Assembly: GCA_028564675.1 (NCBI GenBank)
Contig: JAOVVO010000104.1
Location: 62,001 to 126,000, forward strand
DNA: 64,000 nucleotides
Origin: Onchocerca lupi
Lineage: Eukaryota > Nematoda > Chromadorea > Rhabditida > Onchocercidae
Direction: 5' to 3'
Shown here: positions 57,626 through 64,000 of the stretch, piece after piece
Layout: every line of letters begins with the position of its first letter
Position numbering within the stretch: position 1 is the first letter of the stretch
Notes under the pieces: model-generated
What the model was told of the DNA's origin: nothing
Databases searched by the model: none
What the model saw: the letters and a program-made list of their open reading frames with translations, nothing else
Translations under genes and position numbers: made by a program

Positions 57626-60600
57626 GTAAGTTTTTTGAAAAGATAAAAAAAAACAAATTGAAATTAAATACAAAAATTAAATACTTTAAAAATTTGAAAA
57701 TTATAATCTTTAATTTAACATTTTTAGTAATTTAAAAATATCATAATTTTACCTATAAACTACCAGTATTAACTATTACAATTATATGAAAATAAGTCAA
57801 AAAAAATTAATTTGTCAATTAATAAGCATTTAATAATAATTTATTAATTGTTTTCAAAATTTTTCAATTAAAAATTCAATTTAATCACATAGCAAGTAAC
57901 TTGAACAAAAAAGAAAAAAAAGAAAATATTAAATCAAATACAGATTGATACAAAATTTTAGTGTGAAACGAAAGATTTTGAAAAAGCTTACAGTATTGAT
58001 AATTTTGAAAGTATGATTGATAATTTTTTAATATGTTAACAAAAATTTCCATAATTTAATCAATTATCATTAATCTGCCTATTGATGTAATAATTTCACA
58101 CTTTAAATATAAAAGATATTATTAAATAGCAAGCACAATTGAAATTTTTTTATTATTTTAAAATTCCAAAAAAATTTTATATATTCTGAAATTGTATTTT
58201 ATTTAATATTTTAAATTATATTTAAAAAAATTCAATCAATTTACTATTATTTCAGATCAAAGTGTCAATGATTATCGTCCACATTGTTAGTTTTATAGTT
58301 CATAAGTGTGTATCCTAATAATTAATTAGTTATTTTCAAAAAAAAAAAAAAAAGTTAATTTTATTAAAAAAATCCTGACAAAACAAAATATTAAAAAATA
58401 AACTATATAAATCAAATGATAAATGTCAAAAATTGAACGCTAATAAATAGTTATTTTTAAAAGAGGAAAAAATTTTTTCAAAATTTAATTTTTATGAAAA
58501 TTGACTTTTTATTTTTTTCACTTTAATTCCGAAAAATTGAGCAAAATTCTGGACTTTTTTTTTTTGTTATTGTTGCAATAATTTCTTTGCTTAATAATTT
58601 CCATTTAAATAGATATTTTTACTTTAATTTTTACTTTAAAACAGAAAAAAAAGCACTGAAATCCTTTAATAACTATTGCATTGTCTAATTTTTTTTTTTT
58701 TAATTAGCAAAAATTATTTGATTTTTAGTCTCAGATCCTAATTTCTATTGAAATAATTTTTTACATAATTAGTTGCTTTAGCAGTAGAAATTAACATTTA
58801 TCCAACCGAGCAAAATATCTATGAAGGACATGATGCTTCATTTAATTGTCACGCGCGTGCTACTCACGGAATGACGTATCCGGAAGTCCGATGGACACGT
58901 TACGATGCACCGATGCCTACGTCAGCGTACGTAAGAGATGGAAATTTAAGATTTTCATCAGCAACATCGTCTGATAGCGGACGATACGTTTGTTCAGCAA
59001 GTTTTGGCGGACGAAATTATGATGCATATGCTCAATTCAATGTACAACCGTGTAAGTTTGTAATTAATTTTAGGTTTTTCAAATTAAATTAATAAAATTG
59101 GACAATAATTAGCCCTGAAATTAATGTAAGTAATCAAATATTTTTAAAAATGGCGTAGAAATTTGATCAATAACATCGAAATATAGCAATTAATTAGCAA
59201 TTCTTCTCATTCAATATGATAATTACGTTTCACGTATGTTTCACGCAATCATTACGCTTGACTTTTTTTTAATTTCTTGAATCAATGTTATATTCGTATT
59301 TTTCGATAGTTTTAGGTTTAACAAAAAAATAGGCAGAAGTTGTGCAATATATTGAATCATATAATTACTATAATATTTGTTAAAATTAAAAATTTAGAAA
59401 AAATTTTCTTTTTTGTGGTTTATGTTTGAAAAATGATTAAATGTGATTAATTAATTAATTAATGGCTATTATTTTGAAGTTAGCATAAGATTAATTCCAT
59501 ACGAATCAGTTAAGTTTGGTTTAATTTGATTCGATTTAATTTGAATTTAATTATATATCATTGTAATCTTTAAAACATGACAGCAATCTATTTTTTATCG
59601 ATTATTTGATAATAAATTTGATAAATACATCTAATTAATGGATATAATTTATTACTCAATTTTTTTAATCGTTTTCTTCGAAAATTATTCTGTATAAATC
59701 AATATTAAAATCAAAATTAATTTAGTCTTTAATCAGTTGAATTTGATATAAGCAATGTAAAATTCATGCTAAAAAGATATAATCAGTGGTCTGTTAAGTT
59801 TATTGATTCTTTTTTATTATGTTATCAACTTGATAAACTTTCCTACTTATTTCATTTATTTCAATTTAATTAAAATCCCCAAAAAAGTCGATAATTATAC
59901 TATACTATCTTATACCATTAATCATTTCAATTATACTGTTAAAAAAAGTTTTTGTTTTTCCTTTAATTGAAAACTTTTTACAAGACTTTGGAAGTTTTCA
60001 AGAATTCTAAACTATTGGTTTAGAATTTTTCTTTTTTAACATAAAAAAGAGAAAAGAAAAAATGGATTATTGATTGTTATAATATTTCACCGTAAATGAT
60101 AATAATGCTCCTTAATAAAGTATTATGACGTGAAATCAAATATATGAAATGAAAGTGATATTTCATTTCCTTTATTTATTTCTATCTTATTTTATTTTAA
60201 TTCAAAATTGCAAATTTCTCATAAATAGAATTATACATTTCAACTTTTTCAAAATAATGAAAAAATAAATATATGGAATGATGTTTTAAACATCTCAGAA
60301 AATTAATTTTAACATTTTATAAATATAATATATTTTTTTAACCAATTAATATTCAATTTGATTTAATTTAAATAATTAAATACTAATAAATAATTAATAA
60401 CATAGCAAATTTATTAAATAATATGTATCGTTTAATCCATATGTATCAATTTTAATTATTTTAAAACAAATATATACAATATTTTATTGGACGTGTATTG
60501 ATAGAATTATTCAATGGGGTGAAAGGTGAAAGGTGAAAAGGTAAAAGGTGAAAAAACAAAAAATGGTATTAAAAGATTTTTATTATTGTCATGCATATTG

Positions 60601-63575
60601 TTTCATTTTTTCCTCTTTCATTAAAATAAAAATAGTATATGAAAGTAATATACAGAAAGGTGAAGGGTGAAAGGTGAAAGGTCAAATAAGTATTTTATTA
60701 TTTTCATCATTTTAACTTCATTTTTCCTGTTTACTCTTTTCACTAAAATGAAAATAATACAGAACAGAATGTTTATATCTATTGGACATAGGAAAATATG
60801 TCGATAAAAAAAGAAGAAAAAAAAATGAACTTTTTTAATTTTTAACGACACATTTTTGTGAAAAAAATATTTGGTAATGAAAACCGGAAATGAACTGGTT
60901 TTTTTTTTTTGCTTTTTTTATTTTTTCGATTTTTAATTTTTTAGTCAAAAAATAAACAAGACAAGTGCGAAGGAGAAACGAAAAGATTGAAATGGAAGGA
61001 AAGCTTTGATTTGAGTTATTGGTAAAAAAATAAAAAAAAAAAAAAAAACCTAAAATACTTTGATTGATAGATAGAAATTACACTTGGTAAAAGAAAATAT
61101 ATTGAATGACTTTAAATATTTTGAAAAAAATAAGAAAAAATTAGATGAATTAGTAATGTTTTCGATATGAAAAATTTATTGGAATTTATGTATCAGAATT
61201 TACCAATATATTTCATTTTAATTATAAGTTAATTTACTACTATTTCTTTTCAATGTCAAAATAATTTTAAAAATATCAATCAAAAAAAGAAAAATCATCT
61301 TTTAAATTTTTTTTCGGAAAGATTTCCATTCACAAAATGTTGAAATTACGCATTTATAATTTAGTATCATATGTAATTTTAGCTTTTTGTAACCTTTTTT
61401 TTTTTTTTTTTAAATTTAAAATTATAAATCATGTTTTATGGAATCTTGTACTAGATTTAAAATATTTTATTTCTTTATCAGTTGTTTTTTGTATAAAATA
61501 AAATACAAAATCTTTTTTTCTTTTACATATGAAGATGTAAACATTGATTTTTAACAAGTTTTTTATTATTATTCAAATCAAAAATGTCTTGACTAATCTT
61601 TTTTTTTATAATTAAAAGTTTAATGAAGGAAGTTACATTTCTCTTTATATTTACTGAATTAAATATCAAATTTAATTAAGAAATAGAAAAATTGGACTTT
61701 TCAAGATAAATAATCGGATTTTGATATTTATAAAGATCAAAGAATTGCATCCAATCTTGCCTTCAAAACTAGCAGTTTCGATTTTAATTCAATTTAGTGA
61801 ATTAGCAATGATTAGCAATTTCCTTGTTGATTAACACAGAGAATGTTAACATTTTATAATGATAACAAATACCATATTTAATTACGATAATTTTAATTTT
61901 CCATAGAATAGGATTTTTTTGCATATATTTATATGTCTTGAATGAAGAAAAAAAATTAATTCAAAAAAAAAAAAAAGAAAAATGAAACACTTTCTTAAAT
62001 ACTTATTATCAAAATGATTTCTTTGAAATATTGAATTCCTGCCGAAGAAATGGTGGAATTTTCGATACATAATTTAAAGATAAATATTTTGACTCAAATA
62101 GGCCAAATATTTCGGTATGATCGGAAATATTTTCAAAAAGAGAACGATTTTATAGATTTTCAATAATTCATGTTAATGTTAATGATATTAATTTTTTTAA
62201 TAATCCAATAGATCATTAAAGACAATTTAAATTTTAAATTGAAATTATTATAATCTTATTGAATTAAAAAAAATGGATGATAAAAAAGCTTTTTTCGATA
62301 TACTACATGAAAATGACAGAGATATTGAAATTAGTATTTTACATTGACTTTCGATTATTTCAATATTTTTACGACAAATCTGGCATATTGGTCCTTTTAA
62401 ATATTTTCAAATTAAATTAATTCAATATTTCATTACTGATTTCCGGTTGTTTCGTGTTTTATGACAAAAAAAATTTGGCATTATTGGCATAATTTGGTAT
62501 ATTAATCTTGTTAGAAAGTTTCAAATTAAATTAGTTGATGAATGAAAGTTAAGTTGGGATAATTTTTGCAGGTAATATTTCGAGCTAATAAATAATTTAC
62601 AGGTAAGCTTTCATTTTTTCCTTCTAGGTAATTAATGAATTTCGGTACAATTTAATCTTTTCCTTTTTTTTTTTTTTCATCACTGTAGATGGACCACAAG
62701 AATTCCAAAGTATTCTACCGCAAACCGGAACGTGTCGTTTTGATGAACGAGCTTGCGGTAATAATGAATGTGTAAAAAGTGAATATGTTTGTGACGGTGA
62801 ACCGGATTGCCGAGATCGTACTGATGAACAGGTAAACGCAGGTAATTTCAGGATTTAATAGGACGAAATTATAGATAAAGTAATTTTGTCTTATTATATC
62901 TTGAAATTACTCATAATATTTGTACTTTGATGACGATATGTATCAAAATCGAAATAAACAGATTCTGAATGTAGATCATTAAAAAGTATAAATATCAATG
63001 AATAAGTCAGTATTATTAAGTTAATATTAATTTTTATTTTAGAATATTAAGTTAAAACTATTATGATTAATCTTTTCCTAATGCTAATAATTTTGATAAT
63101 TCTGATATACAATGGAAAGAGAATTTTGATAATTTTAAAATTAGAATTAGAATTAAATCGGAATAGTTTTCAAACGATGTGTGAATAAATTAATTAATCT
63201 ATGAATTGGAATAGTTTTTATTTAGCTTAATTAGAGCAATTAATTTGTGAATCAAAATAATTTTCATTTATGTTTAATTAGATAATTAATCAATTATATT
63301 TTTATGTACGAATATTTTAATTATAGAATTGCCCGACATTACGTTCATGTGAACCAAATGAATTCAAATGTAATAATGGTCGTTGTGTTCAAAAAATGTG
63401 GCTCTGTGATGGTGATGATGATTGTGGTGATAATTCTGATGAACAAGCTTGCAGTCATCGAGTACCATCTGATGGTTGCTCAGCAAATGAATTCAAATGT
63501 CGTGATGGTCGGCAATGTGTTCCGCTTAGTTTTCATTGTGATGGTACCAATGATTGTCAGGATGGATCTGATGAG
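57505..63575 (+). CDS. unc-52: perlecan / UNC-52 basement membrane proteoglycan, 5' exons
   Basis: Five exons (57505-57625, 58256-58285, 58782-59051, 62689-62831, 63327-63575) join in consistent phase and continue past the window. They encode a signal peptide, a short linker, one Ig domain (Cys, Trp and DSGRYVC present) and three LDLa repeats. The LDLa segment is extremely close to C. elegans UNC-52 as I recall it (ACGNNECVK, CDGEPDCRDR, KMWLCDGDDDCGDNSDE). The Tyr-Gly-Pro-Gln-Glu after the Ig domain also matches. Perlecan is secreted into basement membranes and in C. elegans anchors body-wall muscle dense bodies and M-lines. The rest of the protein (laminin-like and many Ig domains) lies to the right. 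As in C. elegans, this start has no SEA domain. Confidence 0.95.
58256..58285 (+). CDS. unc-52: unc-52 exon 2: 30-nt micro-exon
   Basis: ATTTCAG|ATCAAAG to CACATT|GTTAGT. It encodes QSVNDYRPH with phase 1 on both sides, so it could be skipped without a frameshift. It falls in the linker between signal peptide and Ig domain. Confidence 0.7.
58782..59051 (+). CDS. unc-52: unc-52 exon 3: Ig domain
   Basis: Acceptor GCTTTAG|CAGTAG. The acceptor three bases on (CAG) would also keep the frame. It encodes VEINIYPTEQ, the B-strand Cys (FNCHAR), VRWTRY and DSGRYVCSAS. It ends CCGT|GTAAGT in phase 1. Confidence 0.94.
59052..62688. other. unc-52 intron 3 (3.6 kb)
   Basis: No additional exon was recognised. 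It contains A/T runs and the GGTGAAA duplication. Confidence 0.6.
60518..60745. repeat. GGTGAAA-containing ~145-bp duplication in unc-52 intron 3
   Basis: GGTGAAA runs at 60518-60553 and 60656-60684 each begin a copy. Both copies continue with TATTATTNTCAT, TTCATTTTTTCC and CACTAAAATGAAAATA-type words. Confidence 0.75.
62689..62831 (+). CDS. unc-52: unc-52 exon 4: LDLa repeat 1
   Basis: CACTGTAG|ATGGACC joins exon 3 to give YGPQEF. Five LDLa cysteines are here (TCRFDERACGNNEC..YVCDG..DC), the sixth being the NC at the start of exon 5. Donor CAG|GTAAAC, phase 0. Confidence 0.95.
63327..63575 (+). CDS. unc-52: unc-52 exon 5: LDLa repeats 2 and 3
   Basis: AATTATAG|AATTGC. LDLa 2 runs SCEPNEFKC to DEQAC; LDLa 3 runs GCSANEFKC to DGSDEV. 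The final cysteine of the third repeat must come from the next exon, outside the window. Donor GATGAG|GTACCT, phase 0. Confidence 0.95.
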
Positions 63576-64000
63576 GTACCTCATTTTATAATTACATAAT
63601 ATTTTTGAGGATAAAAAAAAAGCAAAAAAAAAATTTCAAAAATCTTTACGTGATTTTTATCACATCCATTTCATTTCAATATATTAAAGATTTCGTTTAT
63701 TTTACAATCGATTATTAGAGAATATCTAAATGAATTGATTCATTTCTATGAGCGTAACAAAAGAAAGAATAACCCAGTGATCACTGTATGTGTTTATTCG
63801 CTAATAATTGCTTATAATATAAATGATGAATCATTGTTACGTCAATCAGTAAAATGATTCATGCTTACATTTATTTTACATTTTTTTTTTCGAATTTTTT
63901 TTTTTTTAAATTTTCATACCTAACGGCATAACTACAATTTTAAAAAACCAAGCATTTATTCATGTAAATAACATAACGAATTATTAGCATTATTAGTTTT
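63576..64000. other. start of unc-52 intron 5
   Basis: AT-rich intron sequence. The next exon, which should begin with the last LDLa cysteine, is not reached. Confidence 0.7.

Noticed and set aside
1..64000. tRNA or rRNA genes
   Set aside because: No T-loop motif in a cloverleaf context and no rRNA-like GC-rich block was seen on either strand by eye. A covariance-model search would be decisive.

Overview
The window is very AT-rich eukaryotic DNA packed with homopolymer A/T runs. Short coding exons are separated by long introns, and most acceptors read TTTTCAG or TTTTAG. Several 5' ends have an acceptor-like site just before the start codon with no visible upstream exon, as expected for spliced-leader addition. 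The genes and their order point to a nematode. The closeness of the UNC-52 exons to Caenorhabditis elegans suggests Chromadorea, and the base composition would suit a filarial or other spirurid worm; the species is inference.

Layout. Bases 1-9.4 kb hold no gene I can support, only diverged tandem repeats and a CATT microsatellite. At 9.4-10.6 kb there is a two-exon gene for a small secreted helical protein. At 11.4-40.7 kb a large plus-strand gene can be assembled from 16 phase-consistent exons (about 1416 residues). It encodes a signal peptide, a glycosylated linker, a SEA domain, seven LDL-receptor class A (LDLa) modules, an Ig-like domain without its cysteine pair, a Lustrin-type cysteine domain, an Asn/Lys/Gly-rich exon and a long Glu/Arg/Gln-rich coiled-coil exon. 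Inside its 10 kb intron 9, on the opposite strand, lies a complete five-exon MBOAT acyltransferase of the Hedgehog acyltransferase (HHAT) type (524 residues, catalytic His and Asp present). Bases 40.7-57.4 kb carry no recognised exon but hold nested degenerate duplications, a C-rich island and a 559-bp insertion that looks like a solo LTR. From 57.5 kb to the right edge are the first five exons of perlecan/unc-52 (signal peptide, Ig domain, three LDLa repeats), which continue beyond the window.

How the parts relate. The large gene and unc-52 are on the same strand. Together they carry what vertebrate perlecan has at its N terminus: SEA, LDLa array, Ig. The last strong donor of the upstream gene (after 40591) has the same phase as the acceptors of unc-52 exons 2 and 3, so a transcript adding a SEA/LDLa front end to perlecan is possible. 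This is the observation I would test first. The nested HHAT gene is functionally separate: it acylates secreted hedgehog-type ligands in the ER.
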